From NCBI GenBank assembly GCA_965262785.1, contig OZ253559.1, positions 3,224,001 to 3,288,000 on the forward strand: DNA of 64,000 nt. Reading direction: 5' to 3'. This document shows, in pieces, positions 9,072 through 19,063 of the stretch. Positions within the stretch are counted from its first letter, which is position 1, and each line of letters begins with the position of its first letter. The translations under genes were made by a program, and so were the position numbers. Source of the stretch: G965218495 sp965262785. Its GTDB lineage: Bacteria; Bacteroidota; Rhodothermia; Rhodothermales; Bin80. A model generated the notes under the pieces. That model was not told the origin of the DNA and searched no databases. It saw only the letters and a list, made by a program, of their open reading frames with translations.

Positions 9072-10000
9072 AACTTACGCCGGGCACGACGCTCGCGCTC
9101 TGCAGGATGCTGCACGAGGCTGGCGTCCCGCCGGGAGTCGTCAACGTGGTCACCGGGCTCGGGTCGCCTGCCGGTCAGAGCCTTGCGGAGCACGAGGCGG
9201 TAGATGTGGTCTCGTTTACGGGATCGACCAAGGTCGGGCGCCACGTGGCTGCCCTCGCCGGTCGCAACCTCAAGAAGGTGTCACTGGAACTCGGCGGCAA
9301 AAACCCCCACATCGTCTTTGCCGACGCCGACCTGGACGCCGCACTGGATGCGGTGGTGTTCGGCGTGTACTTCAACATGGGTGAATGCTGCAATAGCGGT
9401 AGCCGCCTCCTTGTTCAGCGAAGCATCGCGGAGTCATTCACCGAGTGCGTCGTAGAGCGCGCCCGTACCATCCCGATCGGGGACCCCCTGGATGAAACTA
9501 CCAAGGTGGGCGCCATCATCAACGAGGGACAGATGGCGAAAATTTGCCACTACGTAGACGCAGGTCGCGAGGCCGGTGCCCGGCTTCGACTCGGAGGCCA
9601 AAGAATGAATACAGAGAAGGGCCGCTTTTTTGAGGCAACGGTGTTTGATGGCGTGGAGCCGCCCATGGCTATTGCCAGAGACGAGATCTTTGGCCCGGTG
9701 CTTTCGGTGGTCCCCTTTGACACCGTGGACGATGCCATTCTGATCGCCAACGACACCCTGTACGGCCTCAGCGCCGGCGTGTGGACAAGGGATGTCGATA
9801 CCGCCTTCCAGGTGAGCCGCGCCGTGCGCGCTGGCACCGTTTGGGTTAACTGCTTCATGGATGGACATCCAGAGCTGCCCTTTGGCGGGTATAAGGACAG
9901 CGGCCTTGGGCGCGAGCTCGGGAGGTTTTCGGCAGACGAATTCACGGAGCTCAAGACCGTGCAGCTCCATCTGGGAGACAAACGATCACCCTGGCTTTAG
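9072..10000 (+). pseudogene. Aldehyde dehydrogenase, fragment 3 of 3 (catalytic part, IS-disrupted)
   Basis: The last 308 codons of the split gene, beginning with the end of the glutamate codon of PSELTPG. It contains the FTGSTKVG loop, the general-base glutamate in SLELGGKNP, the catalytic cysteine in GECCNSGSRLLV (second of the two), and the EIFGPVLSV and PFGGYKDSGLGRE signatures. Fragments 4397-4570, 6024-6393 and 9072-10000 add up to 1473 bases, an uninterrupted 490-residue frame plus stop, the normal length for the family. The neighbouring GMC enzyme would supply its aldehyde. Confidence 0.92.
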
Positions 10001-10013
10001 CCCTGGATGCCTC

Positions 10014-11288
10014 ATGGAAAAGCGCCGCACCTCAGCTTTGTGGGCATTGGCTCTGTGTCTTACGGTTTCATGTGGGCAAGGCACGGGCGACCAGGCGTCA
10101 GAAAGCGCCGTTGAGGTCTTTTCCTGGTGGACCTCGGGCAGCGAGGCTGCCGCACTGGAAACTGTCTTTGCGACCTACAGCCGGGCATACCCGGAAACCC
10201 GCGTCATCAATGCCTCCATTGCAGGAGGCGGTGGCTCCGCGGCCCGCCCCGTGCTCCAGACGCGCCTGTTTGGTGGAAACCCGCCAGACACCTGGCAGAC
10301 GCATCCTGGAACTGAAGTCCTTGGGCAGTATGTCGCACCGGGATTTGCAGAGCCGTTGTCTGACCTGTACGACGAGGAAGGGTGGTACGACGTATTCCCG
10401 GATGCCCTGCTCGACATGGTCCGCCAAGAAGGAGAGCCATACCTCGTAATCCTCAACCTGCACCGCAGCAACACGCTATGGTACAACAAGCCACTGCTTG
10501 AGCAACACGGCATTGAAATTGGTGGCACGCTTGCGCATGAGGAACTCTTTGCCATCGCGGAGGACCTGCAAAGCCGAGGCGTCACACCGCTCTGCATGGG
10601 AGACGCTGGCATCTGGGCCACAGGCATCATGTTCGAAAACACGCTGGTGGGCGTCATCGGCCCTAATCGCTATCTGGGGCTGTGGGATGGCTCGACGCAA
10701 TTCACCGATCCGGACGTCCGGCAGGCCATCGCCACCTACGGGCGGCTCCTGGAATACCTTAACAAAGACCATGCAGCACTCTCCTGGGACCAGGCAGTCC
10801 AGAAGCTCATCCAGGGAGACTGCGCCATGTACTCTATGGGCGACTGGGTCTACGGCGAACTCGTTCAGGCCAACCTGACGGATAACGTCGACTTTGGATG
10901 GGTCGCTCACCCGGGCAGTGACGGAACGTATCTCCTGGTATCTGATGGGTTCACGCTGGCTCGCGGCGCTCCTCACCCGGAAGAGACGCTGGCCATGCTG
11001 CGCACGATGGGACAGCGCGTGGTGCAGGAGGACTTCAACCTGCAGAAGGGCGCAATCTGCGCCCGCACAGACTGTGACCGCTTGCGCTTCGGGCCCTACC
11101 TGAACTGGGCTATGGACACCTATGAGCACGGCGTGCTGGTGCCGACTGTGATTCACGGCTCGGCGGCACCGGCGGCATTTCAGCAGGCGCTGAACGACGC
11201 GCTCACGGACTTCGTGGTACGAAGGGACGAAGACGCCTTTGCGCGCACCCTGGTCAGGGAAGCGGAGATGGCTGGCATCGGCGAGTAA
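10014..11288 (+). CDS. ABC transporter sugar-binding lipoprotein
   Basis: A 424-residue extracytoplasmic solute-binding protein of the UgpB/MalE class. It begins with a basic, hydrophobic signal (MEKRRTSALWALALCLTVSC) whose cysteine is a plausible lipidation site, although the -3 residue is not the usual leucine. The mature start EVFSWWTSGSEAAALETVF and the LWYNKPLLEQHGIE strand are typical of sugar-binding members. The longer upstream frame overlaps the aldehyde dehydrogenase and is ignored; the ATG at 10014 precedes the signal peptide. Its two permeases lie 4.4 kb downstream. No ATPase is encoded here, so a shared MsmX-like subunit is likely. Confidence 0.88.
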   Translation: MEKRRTSALWALALCLTVSCGQGTGDQASESAVEVFSWWTSGSEAAALETVFATYSRAYPETRVINASIAGGGGSAARPVLQTRLFGGNPPDTWQTHPGTEVLGQYVAPGFAEPLSDLYDEEGWYDVFPDALLDMVRQEGEPYLVILNLHRSNTLWYNKPLLEQHGIEIGGTLAHEELFAIAEDLQSRGVTPLCMGDAGIWATGIMFENTLVGVIGPNRYLGLWDGSTQFTDPDVRQAIATYGRLLEYLNKDHAALSWDQAVQKLIQGDCAMYSMGDWVYGELVQANLTDNVDFGWVAHPGSDGTYLLVSDGFTLARGAPHPEETLAMLRTMGQRVVQEDFNLQKGAICARTDCDRLRFGPYLNWAMDTYEHGVLVPTVIHGSAAPAAFQQALNDALTDFVVRRDEDAFARTLVREAEMAGIGE

Positions 11289-12017
11289 ACGTTTCTGGCC
11301 GCACACGAGTGGTCACCTGCTGCCTGCCTGGCACGAAGACTGGGATTTCTCAAGTAGCCCGGCAGACCCACATTCTGGGGTTTTCCGCCTGCGAAGAAGG
11401 AGTGCCGGTTCGGATCTGGCCCCTTTGATTGTCGCTTCACCCGCGGAAAGGGTCACGGGCCAAGTGGCCGCCTGTTGGGCAAGGGCCGCGGTCGGGCAAT
11501 GCGTGGCCTTATCGGTGCCGGCCGTAGCATCGATAGCGATCTCGCTGCTCGTTGCTGGATGTGGCTCACGTTTGTGCGTGCTGCTGGCACTGCAGCAAAG
11601 TCACTTTGGGCAAGAGGGTACGCGCCGCCAATCTGCGTGCAAAAGCATGCGCATTGCTCACAAGAGGCCTTTTTCTGGCAATTGCCAGCTGACACGGGAT
11701 AAAGCGGCGTCAAAATCAGAGTGGAACATGACAAGAGGGGTCCGGCCGAGCCCGCATGTTCCTTGACAACTTGCGTACCATTACTTCAGCAGGCTGATTC
11801 TTCCGACTCGTTTCCACCCGGCGATACAATGGCTTGGATAGCCTTCGGGGCTAGGGAAGAACGGGCGGGTGCTCCCCCTTTGGGAACGGACGTGCAGGAA
11901 GGCGTCCAGCTTGCTACTCAACCCCGCTCTCACTAGATTACATTTGGATCGTGTTGTGGCTCGCGGCCTTGCACTATCCGATGCTTGTTCAGGACACGTC
12001 ACAACACGTACGGAAAA
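11289..12017. other. Gene-free stretch between binding protein and propeller gene
   Basis: About 730 bases. No frame here shows a recognisable protein, and I see no RNA gene or strong terminator hairpin. Base composition is more mixed than in the flanking genes. Together with the matching gap after the next gene it suggests that the 12.0-15.2 kb gene was inserted into the transporter operon. Confidence 0.4.
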
Positions 12018-15000
12018 GTGAGAATTTTCAGACTGATCGCTGTCGCCGTCGTGGCGATCCTGTTCCTGACACTGGCCATCACGCTCCTGCCGGATGCTCC
12101 GTCTCCAGATACGGGTCTACGCACTGTCGGATCAGAGAAGTCCAGACTGATGTCAAGCTCTCATGGCTACCCGGACATGTTCTTTGAATACTTCCGCGAC
12201 ATAAGGGCATCGGAGAGCGGAGAAGTCGAATACCCGCCGGGCTATAGGTATGCAGAGTATAAAAAGGCGAAAGCAGCCTTGAAGACTTCCGGCGGCACAC
12301 TCAACTGGGTTGAGCGAGGCCCAGGCAACGTGGGCGGACGAACACGTCCTATCCTTGTTGACCCGGATGATCCGGACCTGCACACATGGTGGGTTGGCTC
12401 CGTGGGCGGTGGCCTGTGGAAAACCATCAACAGGGGGTTGGCATGGCAATACCAGACAGATGATCTGCCCGTCATGGCGGTCACCAGCCTGGCGATGGCT
12501 GAGAGCAACCACAACATCATCTACATGGGAACTGGAGAGGGATTCGGCAACCTTGACGGCGTAGATGGCAACGGGATTTTCCGGTCCTCCGACAAAGGAG
12601 TGACCTGGGAGCACCTGGCCGCAACCACTGTTAATACTGATTTCAGGCATGTGAACAGGTTGGCCGTTGATCCCGCGAATCCGGACGTGGTGGTGGCCGC
12701 TACCGGTGCAGGCATATTTCGCACCTCCGACGGAGGCATGTCCTGGACTGAAGTATACGAGGGGCCGGGGCGCGTGCAGGATTTGCGTGCGCAGCCAGGC
12801 AACTTCAATATGCAGATAGCTGGCGCTAACGGTCGAGGCATTCTGTACTCTACCGATGCTGGCATAACGTGGCAGCTCGCGTCGATTATCTGGATTGATG
12901 GGTACAGGCGAATTGAGGTCGCCTATTCCCCTTCCCACCCGAATATTGCGTACGCCGCTGCCCAGGGCGGTGCCACGGCTCAGCTCTATCGAAGCGAAGA
13001 CGGTGGTATCAGCTGGCTGCCCACAATCGATTCCGATGACTCTCCAAGAAACTGGCTCGGCGGACAAGGCTGGTACGATAACACGCTGGCCGTACACCCG
13101 TTCAAGCCCGACACCGTGTTTGTAGGAGGGATTCAGTTGTGGCGGAACATACTTTCTGGCAGCACGGAGACCGTGACCGGACCGACCCAATTCATTCGTG
13201 GTGGCACCGAGTCGTGGGTCAACTTAGTGAGGTTTGGTGCGTCAGCTTTCTTTGGCACGGTGTCTTACCTGGATCCAGATGCCGTCGACGTGGATGTAAC
13301 GGACTATCCGAATATTGAGATTCGATTTGGTCAAGGATCGCAGAAAGCGCACCGCTTCTGGGTCACCGAAACCGCGGGCGCAAATGGAAATGGCGGCGAC
13401 GGCGTCAACTTCAGCGAGTATATGTATGCTGACTACGTTGACGTGCCGCTGCAGGTGTGGGATATCGATAACAACCGTCAGCTGATGTTTTCCTTCCGCG
13501 ACCAAGCCGACGATGGAGAATTCAACCTGATTGAATACTATTTGCCCAGAGGAGCGGCTAGACGAAATGAGCAGAGCTTCGAACTAATATTCATCCACAA
13601 ATTTGACTACGACGCTAACAACCCCCAAGACAGCGTCGCTCAGGATGGCGGCGCAGTGCACGGAATGCTGTACTACCTGTGGCCAACACTTGCTGCAGGC
13701 GCCACATGGGATCCGGTAAATCTGCCAAACCAGACCATGACCATCGGGCACGGAGTGGAAGAAGCCCGTGTGCGTACAATTGACCGCGGAATCGACCGCA
13801 ACATAATCGCGCACGTAGACCACCACAACCTAGTCCCCATTCCGGTTGACCCGGCCCAGGGTGACTTTTGGCTCCTAAATGCCAACGACGGCGGCGTAGC
13901 CTTGTCTACGGACAACGGCAACAGATTCATTGAGCTGGACCGCGCGTTTGCGGGCTACAACACCGCGCAGTTTTACGGGGTGGCCAAAAGGCCCGGAAGC
14001 CCCTTTTACATTGCGGGCTCGCAGGATAATGGGACATGGCGGTCATATGGCAACCCTAAAGGCAGGCGCGGGTGGATTAAACAGCTCGACGGCGACGGAT
14101 TCGAAACAGTGTGGCACGCGGCAGACCCAGATAAAATCATGGGGTCAATCCAATATAGCTCCATACAAAGAAGCGTGAATGGTGGCACGAGTTGGGCAGC
14201 TTCACCGGGCATGCCCTACGACACGGACAACGGGCAGTTCATTACCACGCTAGGCAGCTCGGATCTGGCACCCGACAACGTCTATACTACCAAGCGCGGT
14301 GGCGTCTGGTATTCCAGAGACTTCGGGGGAAGCTGGACCCTTGCACCCATCACTCAAGGGTGGCGTCCGTGGTCCGGTGGCAAAGCAAGGGTGTCCATTG
14401 CGGACCCGAACGTAGTTTGGGCAGGCTACGGCATGGATTCCAGCCCGAGTCGAAGGCTGCATGTCTCGAAGAATCAGGGAGAATCGTTCAAAGCGGCGGC
14501 CTTGCCCACCATGGACCGGGCGCCCGAAACAGTTATTTCCGGGCTGGCTACGCATCCTACCGAGAGCGGGACTGCGTATGCGCTGTTCTCGCGCTACGGC
14601 TACCCGAAGGTCTTGGAAACGAAGGACCATGGGCAAACCTGGACGGACCTTACAGGCTTTGATGCCACGGGAGCAAGCACGAACGGCTTTCCCGATGTGG
14701 CCGTATACGACCTGGCGGTGATGCCGCACGCAACCAATGTGCTGTGGGTAGGCACCGACATTGGCCTCTTCAAGTCAAAGAGCTATGGCAAAGAGTGGAA
14801 CTACGCGCACAACGGCCTGCCGGCCGTGGCCGTTTGGAGGATGAAGGTCCGGGACGATGAAGTCATCCTGGGAACGCATGGCCGCGGGGTGTGGACCGTC
14901 CCGCTCGGTGAGGTCGACGTCGCAATAGACGAAGAGCCGGGTGAGCTGCCGTCCAGGTTCAGCCTTGCGCAGAACTACCCGAATCCGTTCAACGCCTCAA

Positions 15001-15218
15001 CTACCATCCATTTCAAGGTGCCCAGTGAAGCGCAGGTACGCCTGACCGTCTTTGACGCGGTCGGTAGAAAGGTATCCGTGCTGACCGACAGGGTTTATCC
15101 TCCAGGAGAGTACGACCTAAATTGGAATGCCAACGAATTCGCGAGCGGCGTCTACTTCTATCGCATGGAATCAGAAGGCAGGCTCATCGATATGCAAAAG
15201 ATGACGCTGCTGAAGTAG
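12018..15218 (+). CDS. Large Asp-box (sortilin/BNR-like) beta-propeller protein with T9SS sorting domain
   Basis: About 1066 residues, secreted. I chose the GTG at 12018 because it gives a clean signal peptide (MRIFRLIAVAVVAILFLTLA); the TTG at 11985 adds 11 residues. The body repeats the Asp-box pattern S/T-x-D-x-G-x-T/S-W at least eight times, for example FRSSDKGVTW, FRTSDGGMSW, YSTDAGITW, YRSEDGGISW, YSRDFGGSW and ETKDHGQTW. An unrelated stretch of roughly 200 residues interrupts the repeats near 13.2-13.8 kb. The end has the type IX secretion C-terminal domain: SLAQNYPNPFNASTTIHF, DAVGRKV and GVYFYRM. It is probably cell-surface anchored or released. Ligand or substrate is unknown. Confidence 0.85.
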   Translation: MRIFRLIAVAVVAILFLTLAITLLPDAPSPDTGLRTVGSEKSRLMSSSHGYPDMFFEYFRDIRASESGEVEYPPGYRYAEYKKAKAALKTSGGTLNWVERGPGNVGGRTRPILVDPDDPDLHTWWVGSVGGGLWKTINRGLAWQYQTDDLPVMAVTSLAMAESNHNIIYMGTGEGFGNLDGVDGNGIFRSSDKGVTWEHLAATTVNTDFRHVNRLAVDPANPDVVVAATGAGIFRTSDGGMSWTEVYEGPGRVQDLRAQPGNFNMQIAGANGRGILYSTDAGITWQLASIIWIDGYRRIEVAYSPSHPNIAYAAAQGGATAQLYRSEDGGISWLPTIDSDDSPRNWLGGQGWYDNTLAVHPFKPDTVFVGGIQLWRNILSGSTETVTGPTQFIRGGTESWVNLVRFGASAFFGTVSYLDPDAVDVDVTDYPNIEIRFGQGSQKAHRFWVTETAGANGNGGDGVNFSEYMYADYVDVPLQVWDIDNNRQLMFSFRDQADDGEFNLIEYYLPRGAARRNEQSFELIFIHKFDYDANNPQDSVAQDGGAVHGMLYYLWPTLAAGATWDPVNLPNQTMTIGHGVEEARVRTIDRGIDRNIIAHVDHHNLVPIPVDPAQGDFWLLNANDGGVALSTDNGNRFIELDRAFAGYNTAQFYGVAKRPGSPFYIAGSQDNGTWRSYGNPKGRRGWIKQLDGDGFETVWHAADPDKIMGSIQYSSIQRSVNGGTSWAASPGMPYDTDNGQFITTLGSSDLAPDNVYTTKRGGVWYSRDFGGSWTLAPITQGWRPWSGGKARVSIADPNVVWAGYGMDSSPSRRLHVSKNQGESFKAAALPTMDRAPETVISGLATHPTESGTAYALFSRYGYPKVLETKDHGQTWTDLTGFDATGASTNGFPDVAVYDLAVMPHATNVLWVGTDIGLFKSKSYGKEWNYAHNGLPAVAVWRMKVRDDEVILGTHGRGVWTVPLGEVDVAIDEEPGELPSRFSLAQNYPNPFNASTTIHFKVPSEAQVRLTVFDAVGRKVSVLTDRVYPPGEYDLNWNANEFASGVYFYRMESEGRLIDMQKMTLLK

Positions 15219-15745
15219 GCAACCAGTTGTGGAAGCACGCTCATGAGCACCTGTGCGAGCTTTCATGCTCCGCCTGGGCAAGGGCACATGGTAGACCCGC
15301 GCCACTAGTCGGGACAGTGAGGAGTCACTACGACGCTGCGCCTGCCACACCGCTGTGCATACGGGTGCGTATGCGGCGGACTAGCGGAAAGCGTCCGGAA
15401 ACATAGCGCTGCTACGGCCACCGTGGTAGCATGCACACTTCCAATGAGCCCAAGGCAGGGTGCATTGCCCCGGCTCATTGTGACCGGCAGGCTTCTCGCG
15501 TAGCGACAGCGGCGAGCCGGAGACAAGTTGGCGCAAGCGCCGCACGACCGGCACGCACCCTACTTGCCGCCACGGCATAGCAAGTCAAGCTGCGCGCCAT
15601 TAGCTTTCGGCTGCCGTATGCGCGGCGATTTTGCACCTTGCCAAGCGGCTGCCATTGGTCCTAAACTGCCCTATGAATGCAGGTCCTTCATGGACGGCAC
15701 AACCGAAACGGATAACTGGGAAGCCTACCAAACACTGTGGGGGCG
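15219..15745. other. Gene-free stretch before the permease genes
   Basis: About 525 bases between the propeller gene and the first permease. No recognisable protein or RNA gene was found in either direction. It presumably contains the promoter for the permease-GMC operon, but no convincing -35/-10 or Bacteroidota-type -7 element could be picked out by eye. Confidence 0.4.
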
Positions 15746-16741
15746 ATGAGAGGCGCGCTGCGAAGACATGTTCTACGTAAACAAGGCCTGCTCATCCTGC
15801 TGCCGTCACTCGTCCTGACGGCGATCTTTGTCTACGCCTTTGTCGGCACGAGCTTCTTCTTTTCGCTCACGAACTGGAGAACGCTTGCAGTTGATTTCAG
15901 CCTCCGCGAACCCCTCTGGCAGACCTATGCGGACATGCTCAGCATGCCGCGCTTTCAGGCGGATCTGCGCAACACGTTTGTGTTCACACTGCTCTTCATC
16001 AGCTTTTCCATAGGCCTGGGAATGACACTCGCCATCCTGCTGGACCGAAAAGTCCGTGGGATGGGCTTCTTTCGTAGCGCATTTCTGTTTCCGTATGCGC
16101 TTTCCTTCATCGTGACGGGCGTAGTCTGGCGCTGGATCTTCAACCCGGAGACCGGCATCAACCTCTTCTTTGACATCTTGGGCATCAACCGAGTCCTGGC
16201 GGCCGCAGGCATCGGGCCGCTGGCCCCGGGTTGGACCACCGACCCAAGCGTAGTCCTGTCCGTCAACGACGCACTGGCAGCCGTCATACCTGGTGCCACC
16301 GGGTTCCAGGTGGAATGGGGCGTGCCCGTTGCGCTCATCCCTGTCGCCGTCGCGGCAACGTGGCAGCTGTCCGGCTTTGTGATGGCCATGTATTTAGGCG
16401 GTCTCGGTGGCGTTGGCAAAGAAGTACGGGACGCCGCGCGCATTGATGGCGCAAGCGAGTTTCGGCTGTACCGATCCGTTATCATCCCGATGCTGTGGCC
16501 CATCACCGTATCGACGGCAATCATCCTGCTGCACGTATCACTGAAGATTTTTGACTTGGTGTTTGCCATGTCTGGCGTGGGTCCCGGCTTTGCTACGGAC
16601 GTCCCCGCCATCTTCGTCTTCGAAATGATGTTCAAGGCCGCGCGCTACAACCTGGGCGCAGCCGCGTCGATGGTTATGCTCGTCCTCTCGTGCCTGATCA
16701 TCGTGCCGTACCTCGTGCGCACCGTACGCAAAGGAGAGTAG
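15746..16741 (+). CDS. Sugar ABC transporter permease, MalF/UgpA-like
   Basis: A 331-residue inner-membrane permease. The ATG at 15746 is chosen; a GTG three codons upstream is an alternative. A basic N terminus leads into the first membrane segment (GLLILLPSLVLTAIFVYAF), and several more follow. The EAA loop that docks the ATPase is visible as EVRDAARIDGASEFRLYRSV followed by IIPMLWP. It is co-transcribed with the second permease three bases downstream. The matching binding protein is at 10.0-11.3 kb. Confidence 0.9.
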   Translation: MRGALRRHVLRKQGLLILLPSLVLTAIFVYAFVGTSFFFSLTNWRTLAVDFSLREPLWQTYADMLSMPRFQADLRNTFVFTLLFISFSIGLGMTLAILLDRKVRGMGFFRSAFLFPYALSFIVTGVVWRWIFNPETGINLFFDILGINRVLAAAGIGPLAPGWTTDPSVVLSVNDALAAVIPGATGFQVEWGVPVALIPVAVAATWQLSGFVMAMYLGGLGGVGKEVRDAARIDGASEFRLYRSVIIPMLWPITVSTAIILLHVSLKIFDLVFAMSGVGPGFATDVPAIFVFEMMFKAARYNLGAAASMVMLVLSCLIIVPYLVRTVRKGE

Positions 16742-16744
16742 CCC

Positions 16745-17560
16745 ATGAGCCTGAAGCGCTTATGCCTGTGGGGCTTCCTGCTCCTCGCACTCGCATTCTA
16801 CGTGCTCCCCATCTACGTGATGGTGGCCAATGGCATAAAGTCTGCAGACAACGTCAGCCTGGCAACCATGTGGAAGCTTCCCTCCACCCTGCGCACCGGC
16901 GGCTTCTCCGATGCGTGGCAGATGCTTTCCCCCAACCTGCGAAACAGCATCGCCATGGTGATCCCGGCCGCGGTGATCTCATCCATCATCGGCGCACTTA
17001 ACGGATACGTCTTTTCCAAGTGGAAATTCCGCGGCTCCGAGGTGCTCTTCGCGCTTCTGCTGTTCGGCTTCTTCATCCCCTACCAGGCAATCCTGCTGCC
17101 CCTGGTACGCTTCCTGCAGTGGATTGGGCTCTACGGCACCTTGCCTGGCCTGGTGCTCACGCACGTCGTCTATGGCATCTCGGTCACTACGCTCATCTTC
17201 CGAAACTTCTATGTAGCCATTCCCCGATCCATCGTTGAAGCTGCCACAGTAGACGGTGCAGGGCTTTTGCAGACGTTCTGGCGCATCATGCTTCCGCTTT
17301 CGTTGCCCGCCTTTGCGGTAACCCTCATCTTTCAGTTCACGAACATCTGGAATGACTTTCTCTTTGGAATTACGGTAGTCCCTAACCCCCAGGCGCAGCC
17401 GGTCACCATTGCGCTGAACAACCTTTCCGGGTCATTTTCTGTGGATTGGAATGTGGTGATGGCAGGCGCCGTGTTGGCCGCACTGCCTACAGCCATGGTA
17501 TACATCGGGCTCGGCCGGCTCTTCGTGAGAGGCCTGATCGCAGGTGCCGTCAAGGCATGA
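16745..17560 (+). CDS. Sugar ABC transporter permease, MalG/UgpE-like
   Basis: A 271-residue permease with six predicted membrane segments, starting MSLKRLCLWGFLLLALAFYV. The EAA motif reads SIVEAATVDGAGLLQTFWRI followed by MLPLSLPAF. It pairs with the MalF-like permease to form the membrane channel. It overlaps the GMC oxidoreductase start by four bases (ATGA), which links uptake and oxidation of the same compound in one operon. Confidence 0.9.
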   Translation: MSLKRLCLWGFLLLALAFYVLPIYVMVANGIKSADNVSLATMWKLPSTLRTGGFSDAWQMLSPNLRNSIAMVIPAAVISSIIGALNGYVFSKWKFRGSEVLFALLLFGFFIPYQAILLPLVRFLQWIGLYGTLPGLVLTHVVYGISVTTLIFRNFYVAIPRSIVEAATVDGAGLLQTFWRIMLPLSLPAFAVTLIFQFTNIWNDFLFGITVVPNPQAQPVTIALNNLSGSFSVDWNVVMAGAVLAALPTAMVYIGLGRLFVRGLIAGAVKA

Positions 17561-19038
17561 CCGCTGACATCGTCATCATCGGCAGTGGCGCGGGCGGTGG
17601 CACGCTCGCCTGGGCCCTGCGCCACTCTGGCGCCAAGATTCTGGTCATTGAGCGAGGCGAATTCCTGCCGCAGGAAGATGAAAACTGGGACCCGGTCGCA
17701 GTCTTCGGCGAGGGCCGCTACAAGCCACGGGAGCATTGGGAAGATGGCAGCGGCCATCGCTTTACGCCCGGGGTGCACTACTATGTAGGCGGCAATACGA
17801 AGGTCTATGGTGCGGCGCTTCCTCGATTCCGCCAGGAAGACTTTGAAGCCCTTGAGCACGAAGGCGGCACGGCCCCTGCCTGGCCCATCAGCTATGCGGA
17901 CCTTGAGCCGTTCTATGCGCGCGCCGAGACCCTGTACCGTGTGCGAGGACAGGCCGGCGAAGACCCGACGGAGCCGCCCAGGTCCGGTCCGTATGCGCTG
18001 CCGCCCGTCCCACATGAGCCGGGAATCGCTGCGCTGGCGGCCGCAATTGGAGCACAGGGACTGAAGCCATTTTCGCTACCGATGGGCATTGATCTGGGGG
18101 GTCGATGCATCCGCTGCCACACGTGCGACGGATTTCCCTGCAAGGTCCTGGCCAAGAGCGATGCCGAGGTCTGCTGCGTCCGGCCGGCCGTGGCCAGCCC
18201 CGACGTGTCACTGATGACCGGAACCTGGGCACGCCGCTTGCTGCCAGGTCCTGATGGGCGCCGAATCGAGGCCGTAGAGGTAGAGCAGCAAGGCGGCCGC
18301 TTCATGGTCAAGGCAGACCGCTTCATGGTATCCTGCGGAGCTGTCAATTCCGCAGCGCTCCTGCTCCGCTCCAAAGAGGGTGGCCTGGCTAATGGCTCGG
18401 GCCAGGTCGGCCGCAATTATATGATGCACAACAACTCCGCGATGCTGGCAGTAGATGCCACGCGGCGCAACCGTGCGGTTTTTCAGAAGACCCTTGCTCT
18501 GAACGACTACTACCTGCATGGACCGGACTGGCCTTATCCGCTCGGAAACCTCCAGATCATCGGCAAGGTGCAGGGCACGATGCTGAAGAGTGCGCGCCCG
18601 AAGGTGCCCCAGGCCTTCCTGAATTCGATCGCCCGGCGCAGCATGGACTGGTGGGTGATGTCAGAAGACTTGCCAAGCGCTGAGAACCGAGTGACGCTGA
18701 CCAGCTCCGGGCACATCCGCGTCCACTGGAAACCCAACAACGTGGCCACCCATCAGAGGCTGCTTCGCCTGGCGCGCAGCATCATGAAACGCGCTGGCTA
18801 TCAGTTGGTATTCGTGGAAACAATGGGTATCGCCACCAATTCACATCAGTGTGGTACGTTGCGCATGGGCGCGGATCCAGCGACCAGTGTTCTCGACCCC
18901 TGGTGCCGAACCCATGACCTGGAAAACCTGTATGTAGTCGATTCCTCGTTCTTTCCCTCCTCAGCTGCGATGAATCCCGCACTAACGATCGCTGCACAGG
19001 CGCTTCGCGTCGCGGATCATGTGATGCAGCGAGCATAA
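17557..19038 (+). CDS. GMC-family oxidoreductase with a cysteine-rich insert
   Basis: A 493-residue flavoprotein. The ATG at 17557 overlaps the permease stop codon and sits directly before the FAD motif VIIGSGAGGGTLAWAL; the longer upstream frame lies inside the permease and is rejected. The active-site histidine is in SHQCGTLRMG and the partner asparagine in AAMNPALTIAAQ. A cluster RCIRCHTCDGFPCK plus CC near residue 190-215 is seen in bacterial glucose/sorbitol-type GMC enzymes, and could bind a metal or form disulfides. It is probably the oxidase step for the imported sugar or polyol. Confidence 0.88.
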   Translation: MTADIVIIGSGAGGGTLAWALRHSGAKILVIERGEFLPQEDENWDPVAVFGEGRYKPREHWEDGSGHRFTPGVHYYVGGNTKVYGAALPRFRQEDFEALEHEGGTAPAWPISYADLEPFYARAETLYRVRGQAGEDPTEPPRSGPYALPPVPHEPGIAALAAAIGAQGLKPFSLPMGIDLGGRCIRCHTCDGFPCKVLAKSDAEVCCVRPAVASPDVSLMTGTWARRLLPGPDGRRIEAVEVEQQGGRFMVKADRFMVSCGAVNSAALLLRSKEGGLANGSGQVGRNYMMHNNSAMLAVDATRRNRAVFQKTLALNDYYLHGPDWPYPLGNLQIIGKVQGTMLKSARPKVPQAFLNSIARRSMDWWVMSEDLPSAENRVTLTSSGHIRVHWKPNNVATHQRLLRLARSIMKRAGYQLVFVETMGIATNSHQCGTLRMGADPATSVLDPWCRTHDLENLYVVDSSFFPSSAAMNPALTIAAQALRVADHVMQRA

Positions 19039-19063
19039 ACCCATAAGCCCAACGCTATCCGCT

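Noticed and set aside
11781..12002. Minus-strand frame ending RVGRISLLK, like a T9SS tail
   Set aside because: No YPNPF or LAQN-type motif upstream in the frame; a chance match of the last residues.
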